From assembly GCA_964400625.1 (NCBI GenBank), contig CAYNUS010000001.1, forward strand, positions 186,001-250,000: a DNA stretch of 64,000 nt. Direction: 5' to 3'. The notes below the pieces were generated by a model, which searched no databases, was not told the origin of the DNA, and saw only the letters and a list, made by a program, of their open reading frames with translations. Of this stretch, positions 14,366 through 22,072 are shown piece after piece. Position 1 is the first letter of the stretch; each line of letters begins with the position of its first letter. Origin of the DNA: DYFX01 sp964400625 (lineage in GTDB: Bacteria > Patescibacteriota > Patescibacteriia > SG8-24 > DYFX01). The position numbers and the translations under genes were made by a program.

Positions 14366-14820
14366 GGGTTCGCGGAGCGGCGCAGGACGGCGGCGCCGAT
14401 CAAGAGACAGACGAGCGCGAGGGCGCAGAGGGCGCCGAAGGGCGCGGCCAGGAAGCGGACATCGAACGTGAGGGACCAGCCGGAGAGCGCGAGGGCGAGC
14501 AATGCGGCGCAGGCGACGCGGCCCAGGAGCCGGCCGTGTCGGACGCGGTCCTCGCCGGAGAGTCCAGGCATGCGCAGGGCCGCGAAGACGCGGACGAGGG
14601 CCGAAGCGACGAAACCAGCGAGCCACGCGGCGCACAGCAGGAACGCGATGAAGGCGATGGTGAAGGCGGCTGTCATCATCCGTTCGTCGTCGCGGGCGAA
14701 GCGGGCGTAGACGTTCATCCAGCCGCCGAGGGCGAGCGCGGCGAGGCTGGCGAAGCCGAGCGCGGTCGCCATCCGCGAAAGACTCGCTTCTTTCCCGTAG
14801 AAACCGTGGGGTAGAGGCAT
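14362..14820 (-). CDS. Four-helix membrane protein, unknown function
   Basis: A 152-residue protein with four predicted transmembrane helices, including ALGFASLAALALGGWMNVYA, TAAFTIAFIAFLLCAAWLAGFVASALV and FGALCALALVCLLIGAAVL. No family is recognised. It lies between pheS and pheT and couples translationally to pheT by an ATGA overlap. The ATG at 14820 is 4 bases after the previous stop; an internal ATG at 14772 is the alternative start. Confidence 0.7.
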   Translation of the reverse strand: MPLPHGFYGKEASLSRMATALGFASLAALALGGWMNVYARFARDDERMMTAAFTIAFIAFLLCAAWLAGFVASALVRVFAALRMPGLSGEDRVRHGRLLGRVACAALLALALSGWSLTFDVRFLAAPFGALCALALVCLLIGAAVLRRSANP

Positions 14821-14824
14821 GGAA

Positions 14825-15160
14825 TCAGCGCCAGTTCACCAGCACGATGGCGGCCACCGCGAAGGTCATGCCGAGGTAATTCTTCCAGGTCAGGTGGTCC
14901 TGGAAGAAGTAGACGCCGGAGATGGCCGCGAGCAGGACGCCGAAGACGCCGAGCAGGATGATGGTCTTCGAGAGTTCCATCTTGGAGAGACCGTACATCA
15001 GGAGGACGAAGCCGACGCCGGCGGGGATGAGCGTCAGCAGGAACTTCCAGGAGAGGAGCGTCTGCCACGAGAAGCCGCGGCCCTTCAGCACGAACTTCTG
15101 GCCCGTGTCGGCGACCGTGTAGAAGAACTGCGCGAGGAAGATGGCGACGATGGCCGGCAT
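14825..15160 (-). CDS. EamA/SMR-like membrane transporter
   Basis: A 111-residue protein with four transmembrane helices in the style of small multidrug resistance or half-size EamA transporters: AIVAIFLAQFFYTVADTGQKFVLKG, LLTLIPAGVGFVLLMYGLSKMELSKTIILLG, VFGVLLAAISGVYFFQDHLTWKNYLGMTFAVAAIVLVN. Such proteins usually act as dimers. The substrate cannot be inferred. It is placed directly after pheS with one base between stop and start, in an otherwise translational operon. Confidence 0.78.
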   Translation of the reverse strand: MPAIVAIFLAQFFYTVADTGQKFVLKGRGFSWQTLLSWKFLLTLIPAGVGFVLLMYGLSKMELSKTIILLGVFGVLLAAISGVYFFQDHLTWKNYLGMTFAVAAIVLVNWR

Positions 15161-15161
15161 A

Positions 15162-16220
15162 TCAGAATTGCGTGAGGAAACGGAAGTCGTTCTTGTAGAG
15201 ATGGCGGATGTCGTCGATCTTCACGCCTTCGCGCATCATCATCGTGCGCTCGACGCCCCAGCCGAAGGCGAAGCCGCTCCACTTCTCCGGATCGACGCCG
15301 CAGGCCGTGAGGACGTTCGGGTGGACCATGCCGGCGCCGCCGAGCTCGAGCCAGCCTTCCTTGCAGACGCGGCACTTCGCCTCGCCCTGCTTGCCGGTGC
15401 CGCCGCAGAGGTCGCAGGAGATGTCGATCTCGAACGACGGTTCGGTGAAGCGGAAGTGGAAGGGGCGGAGCCGCGTCTTGCGGCCGCGGCCGAAGAATTC
15501 CTTGGCGAAGTGGTCGAGCACGCCCTTGAGATGCGTGACGGAGACGTCCTTGTCGATCATCAATCCCTCGAACTGATGGAACATCGGGACGTGCGTGACG
15601 TCGCTCTGGCGGCGGTACGTCTTCGAGATGTTGATCATCCGGATGGGGAGCTTCCCCTTCTTCAGCTCGCGGATCTGTCCGGAGGAGGTGTGCGGGGTGA
15701 GGACCATCTTCCCCCACTTCGCGTCCTCGGGCGCGTCCATGAAGAACGTCTCCCACTCGTCGCGCGCGGGGTGATCCTTCGGCATGTTGAGCGCCTCGAA
15801 GGCGTACCAGTCCCACTCGACTTCGGGATAGCGCACGCGCGTGAAGCCGATCTTCTCGAAGATGCCGGTCACGGCGGCGATGGCGTCGGTGACGATGTGG
15901 ACGTGGCCCTGCGGCGGGCGGATGCCGGGCTGCGTGAGGTCCATCCATTCGGTCGTCGCGATGGCGCCGCGCTTCTCGGCCTCAAGCGCCGCGCGGCGGT
16001 CGGCCAGGGCGCGGTCGACGGCCTGCTTCACCTCGTTGGCGAACTTGCCCATGGCCGGGCGCTCGTGCGCCGGCAAACCGGCCACGCCTTGCATCAAAGC
16101 GGCCATCACGCCCTTGCGTCCCAGATACTTGATCTCGGCGGCCTCGAGTTCGGCCGCGTCCTTGGCGGCCGCGAACGCCGCGGACGCCTCGGTTTTCAGC
16201 TGTTCAAGCTTGTCTTTCAT
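15162..16220 (-). CDS. pheS: Phenylalanine-tRNA ligase alpha subunit with zinc-knuckle-like insertion
   Basis: A 352-residue catalytic subunit charging tRNA-Phe. It has an N-terminal coiled coil, class II motifs (HPARDEWETFF; FHQFEGLMIDKDVS; GWGVERTMMM near the C-terminus) and the TSSGQIREL substrate segment. Between motif 2 and motif 3 it carries CDLCGGTGKQGEAKCRVC (about residues 265-282), two CxxC pairs that could bind zinc. The start ATG is 6 bases after TAAAGT, consistent with a leaderless first gene of the pheS-pheT operon. Confidence 0.96.
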   Translation of the reverse strand: MKDKLEQLKTEASAAFAAAKDAAELEAAEIKYLGRKGVMAALMQGVAGLPAHERPAMGKFANEVKQAVDRALADRRAALEAEKRGAIATTEWMDLTQPGIRPPQGHVHIVTDAIAAVTGIFEKIGFTRVRYPEVEWDWYAFEALNMPKDHPARDEWETFFMDAPEDAKWGKMVLTPHTSSGQIRELKKGKLPIRMINISKTYRRQSDVTHVPMFHQFEGLMIDKDVSVTHLKGVLDHFAKEFFGRGRKTRLRPFHFRFTEPSFEIDISCDLCGGTGKQGEAKCRVCKEGWLELGGAGMVHPNVLTACGVDPEKWSGFAFGWGVERTMMMREGVKIDDIRHLYKNDFRFLTQF

Positions 16221-16328
16221 ACGGCCACTTTAAGGGAAAGGCCGTATTTTGTCGACATTGTTGCCATGTCGGATACGGGTGTGCGTTTATTCCCACGGAC
16301 CGGGAGTCGTAACCGACTTGGATTCTTT

Positions 16329-16359
16329 ATTTACCACCCCGGCGGAGGCCGGGGTCCAC
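16329..16359. repeat. 31-bp inverted repeat, left copy
   Basis: It starts ATTTACCACCCCGG and ends GGGGTCCAC. It is an exact reverse complement of 16892-16922, and together they enclose the GIY-YIG gene and a small membrane-protein gene. Confidence 0.85.
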
Positions 16360-16364
16360 TCTCA

Positions 16365-16652
16365 ATGCCGTACTTCATCTACATCATGACTGACCGTCCG
16401 AAAGGCACCATGTACGTCGGCTTCACATCAGATTTGAGAAAACGTGTGTACGAACAGCGAACGGAGGCAGTCGATGGGTTCACGAAGCGGTACAGTTTGA
16501 AATGGCTCGTACATTACGAAATGGGTGATGATCACGATGCGATGCTTCAACGCGAGAAGCGGTTGAAAGAATGGAATCGCATTTGGAAATTCAGGTTGAT
16601 AGAAGAAAAAAATCCCGCGTGGCGGGATTTGTGGGAGGACATCATTGATTAG
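16365..16652 (+). CDS. GIY-YIG domain nuclease
   Basis: A 95-residue single-domain GIY-YIG protein. The signature reads YFIYIM…GTMYVGFTSDLRKRVYEQR. A tyrosine and the arginine of the catalytic face are present, and the C-terminal half (YSLKWLVHYEMGDDHDAMLQREKRLKEWNR) contains the expected glutamate. Stand-alone members of this size are widespread and of uncertain role. Local base composition is visibly less GC-rich than the surroundings, and inverted repeats flank the module, suggesting transfer. It ends 4 bases inside the convergent gene. Confidence 0.88.
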   Translation: MPYFIYIMTDRPKGTMYVGFTSDLRKRVYEQRTEAVDGFTKRYSLKWLVHYEMGDDHDAMLQREKRLKEWNRIWKFRLIEEKNPAWRDLWEDIID

Positions 16653-16873
16653 CACGGATACAATCTTCCTCCGTACTCACATGTTTGGACATCGCTATAA
16701 CTATCCGGTACCTGGCTGGCAGGTTGTTTCTTGATATAGACAGCCATGACGATGCTGATGGCGCACACGATTAGAAATGCCAATAAGGTATTGCGCTGCT
16801 GAATGCTTTCAGCCTGTTTTTTCGCAATTTCGATAAGTTCGGATTTTTCTAGGTTAGAGAAGTCTTGGTTCAT
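16649..16873 (-). CDS. Small single-pass membrane protein, 74 residues
   Basis: A 74-residue protein: a short helical N-terminus (NLEKSELIEIAKKQAESIQQRN), one transmembrane helix (TLLAFLIVCAISIVMAVYI) and an extracytoplasmic tail with two cysteines (TCEYGGRLYPC). No family is recognised. It is convergent with the GIY-YIG gene, with a 4-base overlap of the ends. It shares that gene's lower GC content and lies within the same inverted repeats. Confidence 0.65.
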   Translation of the reverse strand: MNQDFSNLEKSELIEIAKKQAESIQQRNTLLAFLIVCAISIVMAVYIKKQPASQVPDSYSDVQTCEYGGRLYPC

Positions 16874-16891
16874 ATTTCCCGACTTTCATGC

Positions 16892-16922
16892 GTGGACCCC
16901 GGCCTCCGCCGGGGTGGTAAAT
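16892..16922. repeat. 31-bp inverted repeat, right copy
   Basis: Exact reverse complement of 16329-16359. Its right end is 8 bases from the stop of rseP. Confidence 0.85.
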
Positions 16923-16929
16923 TTATCGA

Positions 16930-18060
16930 CTACACTACCCCGAAGAGGCCCTTGAGCGCCTCGAAAATCTGCTCACGGTACCGCGCGAGGTCCTTGATCG
17001 TCACGAGGACGACGAGGCCGAGGAGGAGGAAGAAGGCGATGCGATGGGTGACGGCTTCGACGATGGGGCGCACGCCGCGGCCGCGGAACTTCTCGATGAT
17101 GATGAAGAGGAGGCGGCCGCCGTCGAGTGCGGGGATGGGCAGGATGTTGATGACGGCGAGGTTCACGGAGAGGAGCGCGGCGAACTGCATGAGATAGGTG
17201 AACCCGAGCTTGGCGGCCTGTCCGGTGAGGACCGCGATGCCGACGGGGCCGGAGAATTCGACGCCGGGCTTCTGCCCGACGAAGAGCCCCTTCACGAGGT
17301 CCGCGAGCGAAAGGACGATCTCCTTCACGTAGAAGCCGGAGGCGTAGACGCCCTTGGGCAGGGCTTCGTACCAGGGGTACGAGACGATGGCCGATTCGAC
17401 GAGCGCGACGCCCATGATCTTTCGGCCCGTCGCCTCATCGAGCTTCGGGACGAGTTCCGCGGCGACGGTCTCCTTGCCGCGGCGGAGCTCCACGCGGACG
17501 CCCGCTTCGGCGGCGTTCACGACCTCCTGGATCTCCTCGATGCGGCCGAACGCCTGCCCTTCGACGGAGACGATGACGTCGCCGGTCCTGAAACCGGCTT
17601 CGGCGGCGGGCGAGTCCGGCAGGACCTCGATGACCTGCACGCGCGGATCGCGGACGCGGGCGGACTCCGGCAGCCCTTCGACGAGCTGGGGCACGCCGGC
17701 CATGAAGCCGACGGCGAAGAGCGTCGAGGAGAGCACGAGGTTCATGAAGACGCCGGCGCAGATGACGATGGCGCGCTGCCAGGCCGGCTTGTGCGCGAAG
17801 GTGCCGGGGCCCGTCGCTTCGGGATCGTCCTCGCCCTTGATCTTCACGAAGCCGCCGAGCGGGATCCAGTTGATCGACCAGACGGTCTTCCCCTTCTTCA
17901 CGCTCCAGGCGCGCGGCGGGAAACCGATGCCGAACTCCTCGACGTCGATGCCGAAGAAGCGCGCGGCCAGATAATGGCCGAGCTCATGCACGAGCACGAG
18001 GACCGCGAGGACGACGATGAAGAGGAGGACGGTCGGGGCGAAGGCGAGGAGGGTTTCCAT
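16930..18060 (-). CDS. rseP: Site-2 intramembrane zinc metalloprotease (M50/RseP family)
   Basis: A 376-residue protease. The zinc-binding HELGH is at about residues 25-29 in the first transmembrane helix, followed by one PDZ domain (VIEVLPDSPAAEAGFRTGDVIVSVEG, about 140-170) and the third zinc ligand in NILPIPALDGG (about 306-316). It cleaves membrane-spanning substrates such as anti-sigma factors or signal-peptide remnants. One PDZ domain instead of two is the common short form. No anti-sigma or sigma gene is adjacent. A palindromic repeat lies directly upstream of the ATG. Confidence 0.95.
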   Translation of the reverse strand: METLLAFAPTVLLFIVVLAVLVLVHELGHYLAARFFGIDVEEFGIGFPPRAWSVKKGKTVWSINWIPLGGFVKIKGEDDPEATGPGTFAHKPAWQRAIVICAGVFMNLVLSSTLFAVGFMAGVPQLVEGLPESARVRDPRVQVIEVLPDSPAAEAGFRTGDVIVSVEGQAFGRIEEIQEVVNAAEAGVRVELRRGKETVAAELVPKLDEATGRKIMGVALVESAIVSYPWYEALPKGVYASGFYVKEIVLSLADLVKGLFVGQKPGVEFSGPVGIAVLTGQAAKLGFTYLMQFAALLSVNLAVINILPIPALDGGRLLFIIIEKFRGRGVRPIVEAVTHRIAFFLLLGLVVLVTIKDLARYREQIFEALKGLFGVV

Positions 18061-18068
18061 ATCTCTAC

Positions 18069-18163
18069 CGTCATTCCGACCGAGCGTAGCGAGTGGAGGA
18101 ACCGCTTGCGTGACAAGGGGGCAAGGGGTTCCTCGGCTTCGCTGCGCTCCGCTCGGAATGACG
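18069..18163. repeat. GTCATTCCGA palindromic repeat
   Basis: CGTCATTCCGA…TCGGAATGACG with internal CGAGCG/TTCCTC motifs. The 43221-43306 copy is the same element in opposite orientation. It lies between rseP and murI. Confidence 0.75.
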
Positions 18164-18167
18164 ATGG

Positions 18168-18962
18168 TTAAGAGGCGATATCAGCTTTCGTTACTCCGAT
18201 GGGGGCGCCGATCCAGGAGGAGCCGATCGCGGCGAAGGCGGGCGTCGGATCGGTGACGTGATAGGAGGCGCTTCCGCCGCGGTCGAGCGCGGCTTCGAGC
18301 GCCGCGTCTTCCCCAAGTGTAGCACGGAACTCCGCGATGACGGCTTCGGCGGAATCGATGAGCGCGACTCCCTCCCCCATCGCGGCGGCGATCTTCCCCT
18401 TGAGGATCGGGAAGTGCGTGCAACCGAGGATGAGCGCGTCGACGGAGGCTTCGCGGATGGGCGCGACGTACTTCGCGACGGCGGAGGCGGTCTCGGGCGC
18501 CTCGACCCAGCCTTCCTCGACGAGCGCGATGAGGAGCTGGGCGTGCCGCGCGACGACTTCGACGGACGGATCGGCGGCCTTGAGCATCTTCTCGTACACG
18601 CCGCTCCCGACGGTCGCGCGCGTGCCGATGAGGCCGACGCGTTTCGTCTTGGAGGCGGCGAGCGCCGCGCGGACGGCCGGGCCGACGACTTCGAAAATCG
18701 GCAGGCCGGGATGCCGCGCCTTCAGATGCTGAGACGCGAGCGACGACGCGGTATTACAGGCGATGATGATGGCTTTGGCACCTTTCGAGATGAGGAAGTC
18801 CGCGCAGTCCTCGGCGTAGCGGCGGATCGTTTCGGGACTCTTGGTGCCGTACGGCGCGCGAGCGGTGTCGCCGAGGTACACGTACGACAACTCCGGCCGC
18901 GCGGCGCGGAGCGCGCGGACGACGGTGAGTCCGCCGATGCCGGAATCGAAGATGCCGATCAT
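18168..18962 (-). CDS. murI: Glutamate racemase
   Basis: A 264-residue enzyme making D-glutamate for peptidoglycan. It begins with IGIFDSGIGGLTVVRAL. The two catalytic cysteines are in IIACNTASS (about residue 73) and LGCTHFPIL (about 184), and the spacing and length match the family. A leaderless promoter is present: TACACT lies 6 bases before the ATG. It shows that this organism makes its own peptidoglycan precursors, at least in part. Confidence 0.97.
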   Translation of the reverse strand: MIGIFDSGIGGLTVVRALRAARPELSYVYLGDTARAPYGTKSPETIRRYAEDCADFLISKGAKAIIIACNTASSLASQHLKARHPGLPIFEVVGPAVRAALAASKTKRVGLIGTRATVGSGVYEKMLKAADPSVEVVARHAQLLIALVEEGWVEAPETASAVAKYVAPIREASVDALILGCTHFPILKGKIAAAMGEGVALIDSAEAVIAEFRATLGEDAALEAALDRGGSASYHVTDPTPAFAAIGSSWIGAPIGVTKADIAS

Positions 18963-18968
18963 ATGGAC

Positions 18969-18974
18969 AGTGTA
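18969..18974 (-). promoter_or_regulatory. murI -10 box (leaderless start)
   Basis: TACACT lies 6 bases before the murI ATG on the minus strand. Confidence 0.6.
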
Positions 18975-19026
18975 GCCTATCCCGTGATACTCCTCACGGC
19001 AACCGCACCTTGGAAGGAGAACGACG

Positions 19027-19311
19027 ATGGGCCACCCGATGGACGGCTACTACGACGGCCAGCGCGCCGAATCCGACCGGCGCTGGAAGCGCATCCACGC
19101 GATGCGCGAGAAGCTGCCGACCCTGCCGATGAGCGCGTTCGTCGCCTCCGACGCGTTCCACATCTGCGCCGTGATGGAACCCGCCATCCTCGAGAAGGCG
19201 TTCGACAAGGAGAAGAAGCTCGACGCCGCGCTCGACCGCCTCGAGGCCGTGGTCGCCTCGCGCACCAAGTCCGACAAGAAGCCCTCGCGCGCCCGGCGCC
19301 GTCGCCCCTGA
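19027..19311 (+). CDS. Hypothetical protein, 94 residues
   Basis: A 94-residue soluble protein (MGHPMDGYYDGQRAES…) with a helical centre (DAFHICAVMEPAILEKAFDKEKKLDAALDRLEAVVAS) and a very basic tail (KSDKKPSRARRRRP). No family is recognised. AAGGAG lies seven bases before the ATG, and a possible promoter (TGGACA, 16 bases, GATACT) is divergent from murI. Its stop codon lies inside the following terminator hairpin. Confidence 0.72.
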   Translation: MGHPMDGYYDGQRAESDRRWKRIHAMREKLPTLPMSAFVASDAFHICAVMEPAILEKAFDKEKKLDAALDRLEAVVASRTKSDKKPSRARRRRP

Positions 19312-19323
19312 CGGCGCTTTTTT
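19296..19323 (+). terminator. Terminator overlapping the coding end
   Basis: GCGCCGTC…GACGGCGC followed by six T. The TGA stop codon of the upstream gene lies in the hairpin. Confidence 0.88.
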
Positions 19324-19330
19324 CATGGAC

Positions 19331-19356
19331 GAAAAAGCCCGCGGTCAGCGCGGGCG
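19331..19356 (-). terminator. Terminator of HAD phosphatase gene, stop codon in loop
   Basis: GCCCGCG-CTGAC-CGCGGGC followed by TTTTT on the minus strand. The stop codon 19345-19347 is in the loop. Confidence 0.88.
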
Positions 19357-20070
19357 TTGCGGGAGCAGGTGCTCGATGAGCGGGATGTCCGTGAACAGGA
19401 AGTCCGCGATCGTCTTCCCGTCCGGGATGACGTGGTGCGCGATCGGCTCGAGGCCTTCGCGCGGCGAGAGCCGGTGCGGCACGCCCACGACGAGCATGCC
19501 GGCGGCCTTGGCGGCGGTCGCGCCCTGGACCGAATCCTCGAACGCCACGCAGGCGCCCGCCCTCACGTGGAGGATCTTGGCGGCGAGCAGGTACGGCGCG
19601 GGATGCGGCTTGCGGGCGGCGAGGCCTTCGGTGTCGGCGGTGACGATGGCGCCGGGGTAGAAGAACTTCTTGAACCCGAGCGCGTCGAGCGCGTAGCGCG
19701 CGTGCCAGTCGGTCGCCGAGGTGACGAGCCCGTGCGGCGCGCCGGTGGCGAAGCTCTTCCGGATCGCGGCGTCGGCGCCGGGCATCGGCTTCAGCTCGGC
19801 CGCCATGCGCTCCTTGAGGCGCGCGGTGAAGCGCGCGTAGAACGCCTTGGGGTCTTCGGCGATGCCGAAACGCGCCAGCAATTCCGGGACTTTCTCGTCT
19901 TCGGGCGTGCCGATGATGCCGAGATAGTCGTCGAAGGTGAAGGCCTGCCCATAGGCGGCCAGCATCTCGACCCAGACCTCGAAGAGGAGCTCTTCGGTGT
20001 CGGCGAGCGTGCCGTCGAGGTCGTAGAAGACCGCCTGGATCCGCGTGCAAAGGAGTTGGTAGACGTGCAC
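19345..20070 (-). CDS. HAD-superfamily hydrolase (beta-phosphoglucomutase/phosphatase-like)
   Basis: A 241-residue HAD protein with an alpha-helical C1 cap. Motif I is YDLDGTLADTEE, motif II is GLVTSATD, motif III is the lysine in AARKPHPAPYLLAA, and motif IV is VAFEDSVQGATAAKAAGM. Members dephosphorylate small phosphorylated metabolites or interconvert hexose phosphates. The start is GTG at 20070. It follows the phosphomannomutase gene by 16 bases on the same strand, which fits a role in sugar phosphate metabolism, though the substrate is not determined. Confidence 0.88.
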   Translation of the reverse strand: MHVYQLLCTRIQAVFYDLDGTLADTEELLFEVWVEMLAAYGQAFTFDDYLGIIGTPEDEKVPELLARFGIAEDPKAFYARFTARLKERMAAELKPMPGADAAIRKSFATGAPHGLVTSATDWHARYALDALGFKKFFYPGAIVTADTEGLAARKPHPAPYLLAAKILHVRAGACVAFEDSVQGATAAKAAGMLVVGVPHRLSPREGLEPIAHHVIPDGKTIADFLFTDIPLIEHLLPQRPR

Positions 20071-20086
20071 CGGCGCTTTCCCTCCG

Positions 20087-21436
20087 TCAAGCGTTAATGA
20101 ACGACACGAGTTCTGCTTTCTTCGCTTCCATCGCTTCGCGCGTCGCGGCTTCGACGTTCAGTCTGAGCAGCGGCTCGGTGTTCGACGCGCGAATGCTACA
20201 CCACCAGTCCCCGAAGTCAAGACGGAGGCCGTCGATTTCGGTGACGGTCTTCGCCGCGGGCGCGTACGCCTCCCGGAGAGCGGCCATTTTCGCCTTCGCG
20301 TCGGCCACCTTGAAGTTAATCTCCCCCGAGTGCGCGTAGCGGCGGAAGGGCGCGACGAGCTCGGAGAGCGGCTTGCCCTGGCGCGAGAGCAGCTGGAGCG
20401 TGAGGAGCATGACGTAATCGGTGTTCTCGGCGCTGAAGAATTCGCGGAAATAGAAATGCCCGGAGAGCTCGCCGCCGAAGACGCCGCCGTTGGCGCGGAG
20501 GATAGGCTTGATGAGCGCGTGGCCCGTGGGCGTCATGACGGGCGTGCCGCCAGAGACCTTGATCTCCTCCGGCGCGACGTTGCCGCAGCTCACGTTATAG
20601 GTGACGGCATCGCCGATGTTCCCCGGCAGGAGCACATGCGCCAGCATGGCGATGATCTGATCGGCGCGGACGATCTCGCCCTTCTCGTCGACCAGGCCGA
20701 TGCGGTCGGAATCGCCGTCGAGCGCGATGCCGACGTCGGCGCCGACCTCCTTGATCTTGGCCTGGAGGTCCTTCAGCGTCTCGGTCTTGAGCGGATTCGC
20801 CTCGTGGTTCGGGAAGGTGCCGTCCGGTTCCCAGAAGAGCTCATGCACCTCGACCTCCGGCAACGCCTCGAAGATCTTCGGCAGGATGACGCCGCCCATG
20901 CCGTTGCCGGCGTCGACCACGACCTTCAGTTTCTTGATCGTGTCCGCCGGCACGAGCGCGAAGAGCCGCTCGAGATAGTCCGGCACGATGTCGGTCTGGA
21001 TGAGCGTCCCCTCTTTCGCGTCGGGGAACTCCCCTTTCTCGACGAGCGCCTGCAGTTCCTCCATGCCGCTCCCCTTGCCGATCGGCATCGCGTCGCCGTG
21101 GACCATCTTGAAGCCGTTGTACTCCGAAGGGTTGTGCGAGGCCGTGACCATGATGCCCGCGTCGTGCAGGTCGTAGTCGGAGACGGAGAAGTAGAACATC
21201 GGCGTCGAGACCATGCCGACGTCGATGACGTCCGCGCCCTGCAGCATCATCCCGCGCGTCAGCGCCGCGAAGTAGCCCGGCGATGAGCCGCGCATGTCGC
21301 GTCCGGCCACGATCACCTTGGCGCCGGTGTGGAGCACGAAGGCCCGCCCGAGCGCCTCGCAGAACTCGTCGTCGAAGTCCTTCCCGACGAGCCCGCGGAT
21401 GTCGTATGCCTTGAAGATGGAGGGGTTGTAGTCCAT
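20087..21436 (-). CDS. manB: Phosphomannomutase/phosphoglucomutase
   Basis: A 449-residue alpha-D-phosphohexomutase. The phosphoserine loop is TASHNPSEYNG (about residues 98-108), the metal-binding loop is DGDSDRIG (about 243), the sugar-binding loop is GGELSGHFYF, and the phosphate-contacting C-terminal loop is CSIRASNTEPLLRL. It interconverts hexose 1- and 6-phosphates for nucleotide-sugar and envelope synthesis. TAAGAT lies 9 bases before the ATG. It is divergent from lemA and followed by a HAD phosphatase. Confidence 0.95.
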   Translation of the reverse strand: MDYNPSIFKAYDIRGLVGKDFDDEFCEALGRAFVLHTGAKVIVAGRDMRGSSPGYFAALTRGMMLQGADVIDVGMVSTPMFYFSVSDYDLHDAGIMVTASHNPSEYNGFKMVHGDAMPIGKGSGMEELQALVEKGEFPDAKEGTLIQTDIVPDYLERLFALVPADTIKKLKVVVDAGNGMGGVILPKIFEALPEVEVHELFWEPDGTFPNHEANPLKTETLKDLQAKIKEVGADVGIALDGDSDRIGLVDEKGEIVRADQIIAMLAHVLLPGNIGDAVTYNVSCGNVAPEEIKVSGGTPVMTPTGHALIKPILRANGGVFGGELSGHFYFREFFSAENTDYVMLLTLQLLSRQGKPLSELVAPFRRYAHSGEINFKVADAKAKMAALREAYAPAAKTVTEIDGLRLDFGDWWCSIRASNTEPLLRLNVEAATREAMEAKKAELVSFINA

Positions 21437-21475
21437 AATGGAGCCATCTTAACTACACCCGGGAAATAACGCTAT

Positions 21476-22033
21476 ATGACAGCATTGTACGTCATCTTGG
21501 GCGTCGCCATCCTCGCCGGCCTCTGGCTCTGGTCGGTCTACAACGGATTGGTCACGCTGAACGTCCGCACGGAAGAGGCCTGGTCCGACATCGAGGTCCA
21601 GCTCAAGCGCCGCTACGACCTCATCCCGAACCTCGTGAACACGGTGAAGGGCTACGCCACGCATGAGTCCGCCGCGTTCGAGAACGTGACGAAGGCCCGC
21701 GCCGCCGCCATGGGCGCGCAGACGCCCGGCGAGCACGCCGCCGCGGAGAACATGCTCTCCTCCACGCTGAAGTCGCTCTTCGCGGTCAGCGAGGCCTACC
21801 CGGACCTGAAGGCCAACCAGAACTTCCTCGATCTCCAGCACGAGCTGCGCGACGCGGAAGACAAGATCCAGGCCTCCCGCCGCTTCTACAACGCCAACGC
21901 CCGCGACCTGAACATCAAGATGCAGGTCTTCCCCAGCAACCTGGTCGCCCAGTCCCTCGGGTTCAAGAAGCGCGACTTCTTCGACCTCCCGGACAACGAC
22001 GCCGCCCAGCAGAACGTCGAAGTGAAGTTCTGA
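21476..22033 (+). CDS. lemA: LemA family protein
   Basis: A 185-residue protein with an N-terminal membrane helix (LYVILGVAILAGLWLWSVYNGLVTL) and the LemA helical bundle (EEAWSDIEVQLKRRYDLIPNLVNTVKGYATHESAAFENVTKAR; conserved RRFYNANARDLN near the end). LemA genes commonly sit directly before htpX. Here htpX is also on the plus strand but about 1.95 kb away, with three minus-strand genes between them. The role is poorly defined but envelope-associated. Confidence 0.94.
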   Translation: MTALYVILGVAILAGLWLWSVYNGLVTLNVRTEEAWSDIEVQLKRRYDLIPNLVNTVKGYATHESAAFENVTKARAAAMGAQTPGEHAAAENMLSSTLKSLFAVSEAYPDLKANQNFLDLQHELRDAEDKIQASRRFYNANARDLNIKMQVFPSNLVAQSLGFKKRDFFDLPDNDAAQQNVEVKF

Positions 22034-22044
22034 CGAAAGAAAAA

Positions 22045-22072
22045 GGCCGCCTCTCGGGGCGGTCTTTCGTTT
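22045..22072. terminator. Bidirectional terminator between convergent genes
   Basis: AAAAAGGCCGCC…GGGGCGGTCTTTCGTTTT serves lemA on the plus strand. The same hairpin follows the stop of the minus-strand gene at 22073. Confidence 0.8.
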
